This document shows, piece after piece, positions 24,591 through 35,817 of a stretch of DNA of 64,000 nucleotides; position 1 is the first letter of the stretch, and every line of letters starts with the position of its first letter. The notes under the pieces are model-generated. The model had not been told where the DNA came from. It searched no databases and saw only the letters and a list, made by a program, of their open reading frames with translations. Source of the DNA: Rhizobium sp. 007 (lineage in GTDB: Bacteria; Pseudomonadota; Alphaproteobacteria; Rhizobiales; Rhizobiaceae); NCBI RefSeq assembly GCF_015353075.1, contig NZ_CP064187.1:930001-994000 (forward strand). Reading direction: 5' to 3'. The position numbers and the translations under genes are program-made.

Positions 24591-26468
24591 TCAGCTTGCC
24601 GGCGCGAGACGGGCAACTATGCCCAGGTCGTCGCTTTCGCGCACTTGCTTCAGATGTTCCTCCGCCTGCGTTGCTTCGCGCTGGCGGTTCCACATCGAGG
24701 CATAGAGGCCATTTTTCTCGAGCAGCGCCGCATGCGTTCCACGCTCGGCGATCTCGCCGCTTTTCAAGACGATAATCTCATCCGCGCCGATGACGGTCGA
24801 CAGGCGGTGGGCGATGACGAGTGTCGTGCGGTTCTTCGAAACGACGTCGAGGGCCGCCTGGATTTCCCGCTCCGTCGTCGTGTCGAGCGCCGAGGTCGCC
24901 TCGTCGAGGATCAGGATCGGCGGCGCCTTCAGGATCGTGCGGGCGATGGCGACGCGCTGTTTCTCCCCGCCCGAAAGCTTCAATCCGCGCTCGCCGACCT
25001 TGGTTTCGAAGCCCTCCGGCAGCAACTCGATGAAATGCGCGATCTGGGCAATTTCCGCAGCCGTCTTCACCTCGGCATCGCCGGCCGACGGGCGGCCATA
25101 GCGGATATTGTAGGCGACTGTGTCATTGAAGAGCACGGTATCTTGCGGAACCATGCCGATCGCCGAGCGAAGGCTCTTTTGCGTGACATGGCGGATATCC
25201 TGGCCGTCGACTGTGATCGCGCCGCTCTGGATGTCGTAGAAACGGTAGAGTAGGCGCGAAAGCGTCGATTTGCCGGCGCCGGACGGGCCGACGACCGCGA
25301 CGGTCTTGCCGGCCGGGACTTCGAAGGAAATTCCCCTAAGGATCGGCCGCACCGGATCGTAGGAGAAATGCACGTCCTTGAAGCTGATCGCGCCCTGACC
25401 GATCTTGAGCGGAGCGGCGTCCGGCGCATCGGTTACCTCGGGCGTCACGTCGAGCAGGTCGAACATCTGCTCTATATCCGTAAGTCCTTGGCGGATTTCG
25501 CGATAGACGAAGCCGATGAAGTTCAGCGGCACGGAAAGCTGCAGCAGCATGGAATTGACGAAGACGAAGTCGCCGATGGTCTGCTCGCCGCGCTGGACGG
25601 CAAAGGCTGAAAGCAAAAGCATGACTGTCGTGCCGAGGCCGAAGATGACGCCCTGGCCGAAGTTCAGCCAGCCGAGCGAGGTCCAGACATCGGTCGCTGC
25701 CTTCTCGTAGCGTTCCATCGACCTGTCGAAGCGTCTGGCCTCCATCTCCTCGTTGCCGAAGTATTTGACGGTCTCGAAGTTGAGGAGGGAATCGATCGCC
25801 TTGGTGTTGGCGTCGGTATCGCTGTCGTTCATCGTCCGGCGGATGGCGATGCGCCAGTCCGACGCGCGGATCGTGAACCAGATATAGGCCCAGACGGTGA
25901 AGGCGGTCACTGCGAGATAGGAAAAACCGTAGCCCCACCAGAAGATCACGGCGGTCAGCAGGAATTCGATGACGGTCGGAACCGAGTTCAGGATCGTGAA
26001 GCGCACGATCGTCTCGATGCCCTTCGTGCCGCGCTCGATGATCCGCGACAAGCCGCCGGTCTTGCGCTCCAGATGGAAACGCAGCGAGAGTTCGTGGATA
26101 TGCACGAAAGTCCGGTAGGCGAGCTGGCGCACCGCATATTGGCCGACGCTTGCAAAGAGTGCGTCGCGCAGTTGATTGAGGCCAAGCTGGATCAGGCGGG
26201 TGAGGTTATAGGCGATGACCAGTACGGTCGCGCCGACGAGGAGCGGCGGCAGGGTTCCGGCGAGATCCACGCGGCCGTTCAGGGCATCGGTCGACCATTT
26301 GAAGAAATAGGGAACGAGCAGCAGCACAAACTTGGAGACGAGCAGGAAGACCGTTGCCCAGACGACGCGCATCTTCAGGTCCGTCCGTCCGGAAGGCCAC
26401 ATGTAGGGCCAAAGATTGAAGAGCGTCCGCAGGAGGTTGGATTCCGAAACCGTCTTGCCGTTTGCCAT
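24591..26468 (-). CDS. Atm1-type ABC exporter (fused permease and ATPase half-transporter)
   Basis: A 625-residue half-transporter: six-helix ABC transmembrane domain (about residues 30-330) then an ATP-binding domain with Walker [10 protein letters not shown], signature LSGGEKQR, Walker B ILILDEATSALD and the H-loop in VIAHRLST. The NWPYMWPSGR-like N-terminus (LFNLWPYMWPSGR) and overall pattern match bacterial Atm1/ABCB7 homologues, which export glutathione-conjugated metals or sulfur species and work as homodimers. GGAGA seven bases before ATG 26468 sets the start. It lies 140 bp from psd and is downstream of the LysM gene's terminator, so it is probably its own unit. Confidence 0.92.
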   Translation of the reverse strand: MANGKTVSESNLLRTLFNLWPYMWPSGRTDLKMRVVWATVFLLVSKFVLLLVPYFFKWSTDALNGRVDLAGTLPPLLVGATVLVIAYNLTRLIQLGLNQLRDALFASVGQYAVRQLAYRTFVHIHELSLRFHLERKTGGLSRIIERGTKGIETIVRFTILNSVPTVIEFLLTAVIFWWGYGFSYLAVTAFTVWAYIWFTIRASDWRIAIRRTMNDSDTDANTKAIDSLLNFETVKYFGNEEMEARRFDRSMERYEKAATDVWTSLGWLNFGQGVIFGLGTTVMLLLSAFAVQRGEQTIGDFVFVNSMLLQLSVPLNFIGFVYREIRQGLTDIEQMFDLLDVTPEVTDAPDAAPLKIGQGAISFKDVHFSYDPVRPILRGISFEVPAGKTVAVVGPSGAGKSTLSRLLYRFYDIQSGAITVDGQDIRHVTQKSLRSAIGMVPQDTVLFNDTVAYNIRYGRPSAGDAEVKTAAEIAQIAHFIELLPEGFETKVGERGLKLSGGEKQRVAIARTILKAPPILILDEATSALDTTTEREIQAALDVVSKNRTTLVIAHRLSTVIGADEIIVLKSGEIAERGTHAALLEKNGLYASMWNRQREATQAEEHLKQVRESDDLGIVARLAPAS

Positions 26469-26633
26469 GCCTATCTCCAGCCCGGTCGGGCTCGGCCGCG
26501 GATGCGGCGTTTCGATACGGCAAAAGTGCAAAAAGCGGAGATGCCCGATTGAGCCTCCGCAGACAGGATCGCCGTCTCCGCCACATAGGGTGCGCGACGT
26601 GCGAATGCAACATGTGAAAAGCCGGGGAAAGAC

Positions 26634-26664
26634 AAAGGCCGGGCGCTATATCGGCCCGGCCTTT
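26634..26664 (-). terminator. Terminator after the LysM gene
   Basis: AAAGGCCGGGC (26634-26644) and GCCCGGCCTTT (26654-26664) form a perfect 11-bp stem with a 9-base loop. It is 18 bases beyond the stop of the minus-strand LysM gene; the minus-strand sequence continues TGTCTTT, a modest T-tract. Confidence 0.75.
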
Positions 26665-26681
26665 CCATCACCTGGTTCGGC

Positions 26682-28691
26682 TTAGAAGTGCTCGCCGGAA
26701 AGGCGCTTGCGATGAAGCTCTTCGGCGTTCGGCAGGGCTTCCTTCGGCAGGCCGAAAATCTGTCCGGGCAGGATGCGGTCCGGATTGTTGATCTGGGTTT
26801 CGTTCGCCATGTAGATCGTCGTGTAGCGGACGCCGAGGCCGTAGAAGCGGCGCGAAATCTGCCACAGCGTGTCGCCGCGGCGGATGATGACGGCGGTGTT
26901 GTTCGCCGTTAGTGGCGCCTGCTCGATCGTCTTCGGCTGGCTCGGGTCGGCCGCTGCTTCGTTTGAAGCCGGTGTGCCGGCTACCTTTGGCGCGGGCGTG
27001 GCTGTAAGACCATCGATCGTCGTCCCAAGATTGCCGAGAGCGTCGCCTACGGAATTTGTATCCTTCGGCAGTGCCTGGAGCATGGCGAGCGCGCTTGAGG
27101 CCGACTGCGAGGCTGCGCCTGCCGTCTGCTTGAAGGCAGGTGTTGCCTCTGCTGCCGGACGGAATTCGGCGATCGAGCGAAGCGCGAATTCGGTTGCCGA
27201 ACGCGCTGCCGCAAGCTGCTCGGCGCCAGGAAGCTTGCCGTCGGCGAAAAGGCCCTTCAGCAGCCCAAACGCCTTACCCGCATCGGCTCTCAGCTTGCTG
27301 AGTTCACCTTCATCGAGGGGAACCATCGCGGCACCAGCGTCGTTTGCGGGCGGGTTGCCGGGCTGCGCCGCTACGGTGACCTGGTCGCCTGCCGGGCGGG
27401 TGAAGTTGACGGAGGCGCGGATGAGCACCTTGCCGCTGCCGTCGACGACATCGACGCGGATCTTGTGGTCGCCGACCGAAAGATCCATCACGCCGTCGAT
27501 GACGAAATGGCCGTCGGCGCCTGCTGTCGCCTTGCCGATCAGGGCGTCGTCCGCATAGGCGATCACGTTGGCGTTCGGCTTGGCGGTGCCAGCGACGAAG
27601 ATCTTCTTGCCTTCGATTTCAACTGCGTTGACCATCACCTCGGCCGGTGCCGAGGCTGTATCGCTTGCGCCTGCCTGCGGTGCACCCGGAACTGCCGGTG
27701 CGGTATTGGCGATCTCGGGCGAGCCGGCTGGCAGGCCCGGCTGAGCGGAAGCCTGTTCGTCTGCTGCGGGCTGAGCAGCCGGCCTGCCGGCCGTCGGTGC
27801 CGTGATGATGCGGCTCGCTGCGCCTGGCTTGGAAACCATGGCGAGCAGCTCGGAGCCGCTGCCGTCCTTCGGCACGGAAACGGTTGCGACTTCTTCGGAA
27901 GTCAGGCTCTTGCCGTCCTTGCCGGTCGTCTTGAGCACGAGCTGGTGGTCGCCGGGCGGCAGCGGGTTGTCGAGGACGGCGGCAAAATCGCCGGTCGGGC
28001 CGACATTCGTCGTAGTGACGACCTTGTCTCCGTCCATGACTTCGAGCTTGCTGTTGGGCGTGGCCGAACCGGCGATGACGGTGGACCCGTCCGGCTCTAC
28101 ACGCAGAACGTCGAAAGCCGGGAGCTTCGATCCGATATTTGCATCGGTCGCCGGTGGGGTCGACGCAGGCTGGCTTCCCATCGCGCCGGACAGCTCCGCC
28201 TCGGCCTTGGTAATGGCGGCAAGCGCGTCGGCGATGTTTTCCGGCAGGGCCCGGACGATTGCCAGCGCCTTTGCCGCGCCGTCCTTGGCTTTCGTAGCGG
28301 CGGCCGCGGTCGCCGGATCGGTGCCTTCGGGGATTGCGAAGTCGGCGAGCGCCTTCAGCGAGCCCGCCGCCTTCGTCTTGGCGGCATCGAATGCTTCGCT
28401 CGTCGGACCCTTGCCGTCTGCAAAGTGCGCCTTAAGTTGCGTGAGAGACTGACCTGCATCGGCCGAAAGACGGCCGAGCTTCTCGGTCGTAACCGCCGAG
28501 TCGGCAGCCGCGTTCTGCGCGCTCTTGCCGGCTTCTTCAACCGTGTTCTTGACCTCGGAGCCTGCTTGATTGATGGCATCGCCGATTTTCGACGCGTCTT
28601 CGCCGATCCGGGGCATGACCACGAAGACCATCAGAAGGATCGCAACTGCAAGCACTGCGAAAGCCAGCAAGCCGGCACGATTTCTCATCAT
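26682..28691 (-). CDS. Membrane-anchored LysM protein with paired internal repeats
   Basis: A 669-residue envelope protein with one N-terminal membrane helix (residues 7-26) and a C-terminal LysM peptidoglycan-binding domain (about 600-650, IIRRGDTLWQISRRFYG). Between are two kinds of internal repeat: an Ala-rich helical unit at about 73-165 and again at about 465-560 (both with FADGK and a later RALP/QALPK), and an Ig-like beta unit at about 193-274 and about 353-433 (both with A-G-x-A-x-P-N and G-D-H-x-x). A Pro/Ala linker joins the two Ig units. Presumably it links inner membrane and cell wall; the exact role is unknown. It is divergent from the LOG gene. Confidence 0.87.
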   Translation of the reverse strand: MMRNRAGLLAFAVLAVAILLMVFVVMPRIGEDASKIGDAINQAGSEVKNTVEEAGKSAQNAAADSAVTTEKLGRLSADAGQSLTQLKAHFADGKGPTSEAFDAAKTKAAGSLKALADFAIPEGTDPATAAAATKAKDGAAKALAIVRALPENIADALAAITKAEAELSGAMGSQPASTPPATDANIGSKLPAFDVLRVEPDGSTVIAGSATPNSKLEVMDGDKVVTTTNVGPTGDFAAVLDNPLPPGDHQLVLKTTGKDGKSLTSEEVATVSVPKDGSGSELLAMVSKPGAASRIITAPTAGRPAAQPAADEQASAQPGLPAGSPEIANTAPAVPGAPQAGASDTASAPAEVMVNAVEIEGKKIFVAGTAKPNANVIAYADDALIGKATAGADGHFVIDGVMDLSVGDHKIRVDVVDGSGKVLIRASVNFTRPAGDQVTVAAQPGNPPANDAGAAMVPLDEGELSKLRADAGKAFGLLKGLFADGKLPGAEQLAAARSATEFALRSIAEFRPAAEATPAFKQTAGAASQSASSALAMLQALPKDTNSVGDALGNLGTTIDGLTATPAPKVAGTPASNEAAADPSQPKTIEQAPLTANNTAVIIRRGDTLWQISRRFYGLGVRYTTIYMANETQINNPDRILPGQIFGLPKEALPNAEELHRKRLSGEHF

Positions 28692-28846
28692 TCACTCTCC
28701 CCAGACGGCAAATGTGCCGTAGTACTAAAAATTGCTAGCGATTCCCGTTGCTTTTCACAAGCATTCAAAGCAATGACGCAGGCTCAACGCGCAGCTTTTC
28801 TGTCATTTTTCTTGACTGCGCAGGCATGGAATAGTTGTTTTCCCAT

Positions 28847-29470
28847 ATGAGCGATCAATCTCATTCAATTCAGTCCATCTGTGTCTACTGCGGGTCGAGG
28901 CCCGGACGGGATACGGCATACATGGCCGCCGGGCGCGCGCTCGGCAAAGAAATCGCCGAATACGGCCTGCGGCTCGTATATGGCGGCGGCACCAAAGGCA
29001 TCATGGGTGCTGTTGCGAGCGGCGTGCTTTCCAATGGGGGGCAGGTGACCGGCATCATCCCCGAATTCCTGATCGACATGGAGGCGACGCGCCATTCCCT
29101 CGGCCAGCTCAACGAGCTCATTGTAACGCCGGACATGCATGCGCGCAAACACCTGATGTTCGAGCGTTCCGACGCCTTCGTGGCGCTGCCGGGCGGGATC
29201 GGCACGCTGGAGGAAATCGTCGAGATCATGACCTGGGCGCAGCTTGCCCGTCACGAAAAACCGATGGTCTTCGCCAACATCAAGGGCTTCTGGGACCCGA
29301 TGATGGAACTGATGAAGCACATGACGGATGAGGGTTTCGTGCACACCGCCCATCGGGTGCAGCCGCTCGTCATCGACGACGTCTCCGGCATCATTCCAGC
29401 CATCATGGCGCAGGCAGCGGAACTCGCTGCCGACCGTGAGGGCGAGGATGCCGTGATTTCGAAGATGTGA
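28847..29470 (+). CDS. LOG family protein (TIGR00730, cytokinin riboside phosphorylase type)
   Basis: A 207-residue Rossmann-fold protein of the LOG family. YCGSRPGRD at about residues 14-22 and the diagnostic PGGIGTLEE at about 109-117 are intact, with the catalytic arginine/glutamate positions. Family members split nucleoside monophosphates to free bases; plant-associated relatives can release cytokinins, others act in purine salvage. The start is ATG 28847, with no convincing ribosome binding site upstream (TTTTCCCAT), so translation may be inefficient or leaderless. Confidence 0.9.
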   Translation: MSDQSHSIQSICVYCGSRPGRDTAYMAAGRALGKEIAEYGLRLVYGGGTKGIMGAVASGVLSNGGQVTGIIPEFLIDMEATRHSLGQLNELIVTPDMHARKHLMFERSDAFVALPGGIGTLEEIVEIMTWAQLARHEKPMVFANIKGFWDPMMELMKHMTDEGFVHTAHRVQPLVIDDVSGIIPAIMAQAAELAADREGEDAVISKM

Positions 29471-29479
29471 GGCGGGCGC

Positions 29480-30394
29480 TCAGCGCCCGCGCGTTGCGTT
29501 CAGCATCGACCACGTATAGAGCACGAGGCCTGCCCAGATGAGCGGGAAGGCGATCATGCGCGCTGTATCCAGCGGTTCGTGGAAGACGAAGATCGCGATC
29601 AGGAAGATCATCGTCGGCGCGATGTACTGCATGATGCCGATCGTCGAGAGCTTCAGAAGCTTTGCGCCGTTGGCGTAGATCATCAGCGGTGCGGCAGTGA
29701 CGATACCGCAGCCGAAGAGCAGTGCTGTATCGCTGAAGCCGGTCTGAACGAAGTGGCCTTCGCCACTGAAGAACTCCAGATAGACGATGTAGAGGACGGC
29801 CGGAACGCTGAGAATCAGGACCTCGAGCAGGAAGCCCTGGTTGGGGCCGAGCTGCAATGTCTTGCGGAAGAAGGCATAGAAGGCCCAGCTGAAGGCGAGG
29901 GTCAGCGCTACCCACGGAAGCCCGCCGCCGTCGACGGCGAGAACGACAACGGCAATGGCCGCCAGGCCGATTGCGACGATCTGAGCCGGGCGCAGCTTCT
30001 CCTTGAGCAGCACCGAGCCCATGAAGATGCTGATCAGTGGGTTGATGAAATAGCCCATGGCGGCATCGAGCGAATGTCCGGTGCCGATCGCCCAGACATA
30101 GGTACCCCAGTTGACGGTGATGAGTGCCGCCGTCAGCGCAGCCATTGCGAGCATGCGCGGCGAGCGCAGCGCGTCGCGGATTTCCTGCGTACGTCCGAGC
30201 GCGACCAGCACGAGGCCGGCAATCGGAAGAGACCAGAGAACGCGATGCGCAATCACCTCGGCCGGAGAAATATGCGCCAGCGCCTTCATGTAGATCGGCA
30301 GGAATCCCCAAAGAAGATAAGCGGTCAGCGCAAAGGCGAAGCCGCGCGCGCTATCTTCGTTTTTGATGGCAGGAGGGCTCGCTTCGGCAGACAT
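29480..30394 (-). CDS. rarD: EamA family transporter RarD
   Basis: A 304-residue ten-helix drug/metabolite transporter of the RarD type. The first helix begins FALTAYLLWGFLPIYMKALAH, with YLLWGFLPIY being diagnostic; two EamA halves follow (about 15-145 and 160-295). RarD was named for chloramphenicol sensitivity in E. coli, but the physiological substrate is not known. It converges on the LOG gene with nine bases between and is divergent from the methyltransferase gene. Confidence 0.92.
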   Translation of the reverse strand: MSAEASPPAIKNEDSARGFAFALTAYLLWGFLPIYMKALAHISPAEVIAHRVLWSLPIAGLVLVALGRTQEIRDALRSPRMLAMAALTAALITVNWGTYVWAIGTGHSLDAAMGYFINPLISIFMGSVLLKEKLRPAQIVAIGLAAIAVVVLAVDGGGLPWVALTLAFSWAFYAFFRKTLQLGPNQGFLLEVLILSVPAVLYIVYLEFFSGEGHFVQTGFSDTALLFGCGIVTAAPLMIYANGAKLLKLSTIGIMQYIAPTMIFLIAIFVFHEPLDTARMIAFPLIWAGLVLYTWSMLNATRGR

Positions 30395-30505
30395 CAGGTG
30401 TTTCCAGCTTTGTTCTTCTTCTGATCTCGATTAGCTTAAGTGCCGTGAATAGACCAATTCATTTCGGTGAATGGATTGTCAGCGGATTTGAGGCGGAGGA
30501 CTTGC

Positions 30506-31378
30506 ATGGCTTTCGAGGATGAGCCGCCATACCGGCAGATTTATGCCCGCCAGATACTGGCGAAGGCAGGTGTTGCGAAGAACGACAGGCTACTTGCAGC
30601 CCTTGCCAAAGTGCCGCGCGAAAAATTCGTCGGTCCGCCGCCCTGGGTCTACAACGACTTCCGCCATTATCGGGAAATGGCTTCCACCGATCCGGTCGTA
30701 CTTTATCAGGATTTGTTGATCGGTCTTAATACCAGGCGTGGGGTCAACAACGGCATGCCCTCCCTTCACGCGTCCGCCCTGAATGCCCTTGGAATTCGGG
30801 AGGGCGAGACGGTTGCCCATCTGGGTGCCGGGACCGGCTATTACACTGCGATCATTGCCGGACTCGTCGGCTCCTCTGGCAAGGTCGTCGCCGTCGAATA
30901 CGACGAAGCGCTGGCCGAAAAGGCGCGGGAAAACCTTTCCGGTTATCCCAATGTCGAGGTAGTGCAGGGCGATGCGGCCGATTGGCCGAAGGAAGACGCC
31001 GACGTCATATACGCCAATTTCGCGCTCGACCATCCGCCGGCTGCCTGGATCGAAAACCTGGGCGTCAGTGGGCGGCTGTTGTTTCCGCTCGGGATCCCGG
31101 CAGTCGAAAATGGCAGGGCGACCGGCTTCACCCGTTCGGCAGGCTTCCTGCTTATAGACCGTCGCGCCCGAGGTTTTGGCGCCCGCTTCATTCAGCCGGT
31201 CTCCTTCGTCTGGGCGGAGGGTCAAGAACCGCCGCCGTCCGGTCGCCACGAGGGTCTGGCGGAAGCCTTCCGCAGCCGCCGGCTGTTCCAGGTTCGCAGT
31301 TTCCGCTGGCGGACTGCGGCCCAAGGCGAAGAGTGCTACGGCGAGGAGGACTGGGGGCTTTCTTTCGAGGAGCCGTGA
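30506..31378 (+). CDS. SAM-dependent methyltransferase, PIMT-like
   Basis: A 290-residue methyltransferase. VAHLGAGTGYYTAIIA (about residues 97-112) is the SAM-binding motif I, and the layout is that of protein-L-isoaspartate methyltransferase-like proteins, though the usual PIMT substrate region is altered; the AKVPREKFVGPP segment near 35-46 is shared with that family. GGAGG about ten bases before ATG 30506 sets the start. It converges on cimA. The true substrate, damaged protein or another nucleophile, is not visible. Confidence 0.85.
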   Translation: MAFEDEPPYRQIYARQILAKAGVAKNDRLLAALAKVPREKFVGPPPWVYNDFRHYREMASTDPVVLYQDLLIGLNTRRGVNNGMPSLHASALNALGIREGETVAHLGAGTGYYTAIIAGLVGSSGKVVAVEYDEALAEKARENLSGYPNVEVVQGDAADWPKEDADVIYANFALDHPPAAWIENLGVSGRLLFPLGIPAVENGRATGFTRSAGFLLIDRRARGFGARFIQPVSFVWAEGQEPPPSGRHEGLAEAFRSRRLFQVRSFRWRTAAQGEECYGEEDWGLSFEEP

Positions 31379-31381
31379 TCT

Positions 31382-32998
31382 TCACTCCGCCGCGATCTTG
31401 CCCGCCAGCTGACGGTTCTTCATCAGCTTGTAGATCACGGAATCCATCAGCGCCTGGAACGAGGCGTCGATGATGTTTTCCGACACGCCCACCGTCCACC
31501 AGCGCAGGCCGTCGCTGTCGGTGGATTCGATCAGCACGCGCGTGATGGCTTCGGTGCCGCCATTGAGGATACGCACCTTGAAGTCGGCGAGAACCAGGTC
31601 GTCGATTTCGTGCTGATACTTGCCGAAATCCTTGCGTAGGGCCAGGTCGAGCGCGTTGACCGGGCCGTCGCCTTCCGCCACCGACATGATCGTGTGGCCG
31701 TCGATCACCATCTTCACGACGGCTTCCGAGACGATCTTCACCCGCCCGTGCGAGTCGAAGCGGCGCTCGACCATCACGCGGAAGCCTTCGATCGAGAAGA
31801 ATTCCGGGATGGTGCCAAGCGTGCGGCGGGCCAGCAGCTCGAAGCTCGCATCCGCCCCCTCATAGGCGTAGCCAGAAGCTTCGCGCTCCTTGACGATGGA
31901 AATCAGCCGGTCGAGCTTCGGATCGTCCTTGGCGACCTCGATGCCCCGGCGTTTCAGAGCATTGATGAAATTCGCCTTGCCGCCCTGGTCGGAGACCATG
32001 ACCTTGCGGTAATTGCCGACACTTTCCGGCGGCACATGCTCGTAGGTGCGCGGGTCCTTGAGCAGTGCGGAGGCATGGATGCCTGCCTTGGTGGCGAAGG
32101 CAGAAGCGCCGACATAGGGCAGTTGATGATCTGGCGAGCGGTTCAGAAGCTCGTCAAAGGCATGGGAAAGGCGGGTGAGGTTCACCAGCCGCTCCGCATC
32201 GATGGTGGTTTCGAAGCGGGTGCTGTAGGTGTCCTTCAGGGCCAGCGTCGGGATCAGCGTCACCAGGTTGGCATTGCCGCAACGCTCGCCGATGCCGTTG
32301 AGCGTCCCTTGGATCTGGCACACGCCGGCCTCGACGGCCGCAAGCGAATTGGCGACTGCCTGACCCGTATCATTATGCGCATGGATGCCGAGACAGTGAC
32401 CGGGAACGCCTGCGGCAATCACCGCCTCGACGATGGCGTGGATCTCGGGCGGCTGCGCGCCGCCGTTGGTGTCGCAGAGCACGACCCAGCGGGCACCCGC
32501 TTCATAGGCGATCTTCGCGCAGGCGAGCGCATAGGCGGGATTGGCCTTGTATCCATCGAAGAAATGCTCGCAATCGACGATCGCCTCCTTGCCGGCGGCG
32601 ACGGCTGCCTTCACGCTCTCGGCGATGCATGCGAGGTTTTCCTCGTTGGTGCATCCGAGCGCGACCTTGACGTGATAGTCCCAGCTCTTGGCGACGAAAC
32701 AGATCGCGTCGCTCTTTGCCTGCAACAGCGCTGCGAGGCCCGGATCGTTGGAGGCTGAAACGCCCGGCCGCTTCGTCATGCCGAAGGCGACGAATGCTGC
32801 CTGGCTGGTGCGCCTCTCTGCGAAGAAGGCAGTGTCCGTCGGGTTCGCGCCCGGATATCCGCCCTCGATATAATCGAGGCCGAACTCGTCCAGCATGGTC
32901 GCAATCGCAATCTTGTCCTCGACCGAGAAGTCGATCCCGGGCGTCTGCTGCCCGTCGCGCAGCGTCGTGTCGAAGAGGTAGATTTTTTCTCTGGTCAC
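31382..32998 (-). CDS. cimA: Citramalate synthase
   Basis: A 538-residue member of the isopropylmalate-synthase-like family. The catalytic DRE-TIM barrel starts DTTLRDGQQTPG (residues 9-20); HAHNDTG (about 205) and GNANLV (about 245) carry metal and substrate residues; a C-terminal LeuA-like allosteric dimerisation domain covers about 400-530. The length and the QTPG variant indicate citramalate synthase, which condenses pyruvate and acetyl-CoA towards isoleucine, rather than LeuA or homocitrate synthase. Assignment between these paralogues is by pattern only. Confidence 0.9.
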   Translation of the reverse strand: MTREKIYLFDTTLRDGQQTPGIDFSVEDKIAIATMLDEFGLDYIEGGYPGANPTDTAFFAERRTSQAAFVAFGMTKRPGVSASNDPGLAALLQAKSDAICFVAKSWDYHVKVALGCTNEENLACIAESVKAAVAAGKEAIVDCEHFFDGYKANPAYALACAKIAYEAGARWVVLCDTNGGAQPPEIHAIVEAVIAAGVPGHCLGIHAHNDTGQAVANSLAAVEAGVCQIQGTLNGIGERCGNANLVTLIPTLALKDTYSTRFETTIDAERLVNLTRLSHAFDELLNRSPDHQLPYVGASAFATKAGIHASALLKDPRTYEHVPPESVGNYRKVMVSDQGGKANFINALKRRGIEVAKDDPKLDRLISIVKEREASGYAYEGADASFELLARRTLGTIPEFFSIEGFRVMVERRFDSHGRVKIVSEAVVKMVIDGHTIMSVAEGDGPVNALDLALRKDFGKYQHEIDDLVLADFKVRILNGGTEAITRVLIESTDSDGLRWWTVGVSENIIDASFQALMDSVIYKLMKNRQLAGKIAAE

Positions 32999-33038
32999 CG
33001 AGGTGCCTCCGAAGCATTTGATCTTATGCCGTGCGCCT

Positions 33039-33196
33039 CACCCCCCTCTGCCGGCAGAGCCGACATCTCCCCCGCAAGGGGGGAGATTGGGAATATGCGG
33101 CGGCTCTCTCCCGCTGCATCGATGGTTGCACGAGTGGGTGCGGACAGCCGATCTCCCCTCTTGTGAGGGAGATGCCCGGCAGGGCAGAGGGGGGTA
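33039..33196. repeat. RIME-type palindromic intergenic mosaic element
   Basis: About 158 bp between cimA and pip. A 13-bp perfect terminal inverted repeat is made by ACCCCCCTCTGCC (33040-33052) and GGCAGAGGGGGGT (33183-33195). Inside are two shorter palindromes: ATCTCCCCC/GGGGGGAGAT around 33065-33087 and ATCTCCC/GGGAGAT around 33150-33172. This dual-palindrome, C-rich layout is that of the Rhizobium intergenic mosaic elements known from rhizobia. No coding sequence is visible in it. Confidence 0.8.
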
Positions 33197-33218
33197 TCCA
33201 CGACGCGCATCATTTGCC

Positions 33219-35129
<1,911 letters not shown>

Positions 35130-35133
<4 letters not shown>

Positions 35134-35603
35134 TTGCGCTCCTCTGGCCACTCTGTCGTGTCGTGATCTGGATGCTGATAGGAGACGATCTCACTGGTGA
35201 ATGCGGCCGTCTCGACGTCGTCCTCCGTCCGTGTGCCGGGAAGCTCATGCAGTTTGTCCGTGAACGGCAGCTTGCCTTCGATGCCATACTGGATCGTCGG
35301 CGGCAGAAGAGCCGGATCATCGAACGCGCCCGCTGCAATCGCCATCCCATCCGGCGCCTCATAGGTCAGCGGTGTGCCGCAATCGCCGCAGAAGCCGCGC
35401 TCGGCGAAATTGGAGGAACGGAATGTCTTCCGCTCGCCGCGCGTCCACTCGAAATCAGCCCCGCGCACGGAAACAAGCGGCGCATAATAGCCGCCGAACG
35501 CCTTCTGGCACATGCGGCAATGGCAGATCGACGAATGCGAAAGCTCGCCTTCCACCCGGAATCGGATCGCACCGCACTGGCAGCCGCCGGTGTAGACAGT
35601 CAT
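35130..35603 (-). CDS. GFA family protein, paralogue 3 (zinc-binding), first in operon
   Basis: A 157-residue GFA/CENP-V family protein starting [15 protein letters not shown], with CHCRMCQK and GFCGDCGTP zinc motifs intact and the tail HPDHDTTEWP. GGAGGAAGAG before ATG 35603 is a strong ribosome binding site, fitting the first gene of the four-gene operon. Upstream is a palindromic repeat and then cysS. Substrate and partner are not identifiable from sequence. Confidence 0.9.
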
Positions 35604-35637
35604 CGACTCTTCCTCCCGTTTGGCATGGGTAAAAAGA

Positions 35638-35793
35638 CCCCTTCCAACCCTCCCCACAAGGCGGAGGTCTGGTTCGCGCCGCCGCGGGCATTGTCAGCGC
35701 CAATCTCGGCGGATGCTGCATGCTCGACAGGAGTGTTGCTCCGAAGCGGCGTGACGCAGTAGCCCCTCCCATTTGTGGGGAGGGGTTGGGGAG
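35638..35793. repeat. Second palindromic intergenic repeat
   Basis: CCAACCCTCCCCACAA (35644-35659) and TTGTGGGGAGGGGTTGG (35773-35789) are inverted copies differing by one inserted G, around a loop of about 113 bp. It fills the gap between cysS and the GFA operon. Its arms differ from the element at 33039, so it is a distinct family of intergenic repeat, though similar in build. Confidence 0.7.
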
Positions 35794-35817
35794 AGGCATT
35801 TTTCGATAGCACTGACC

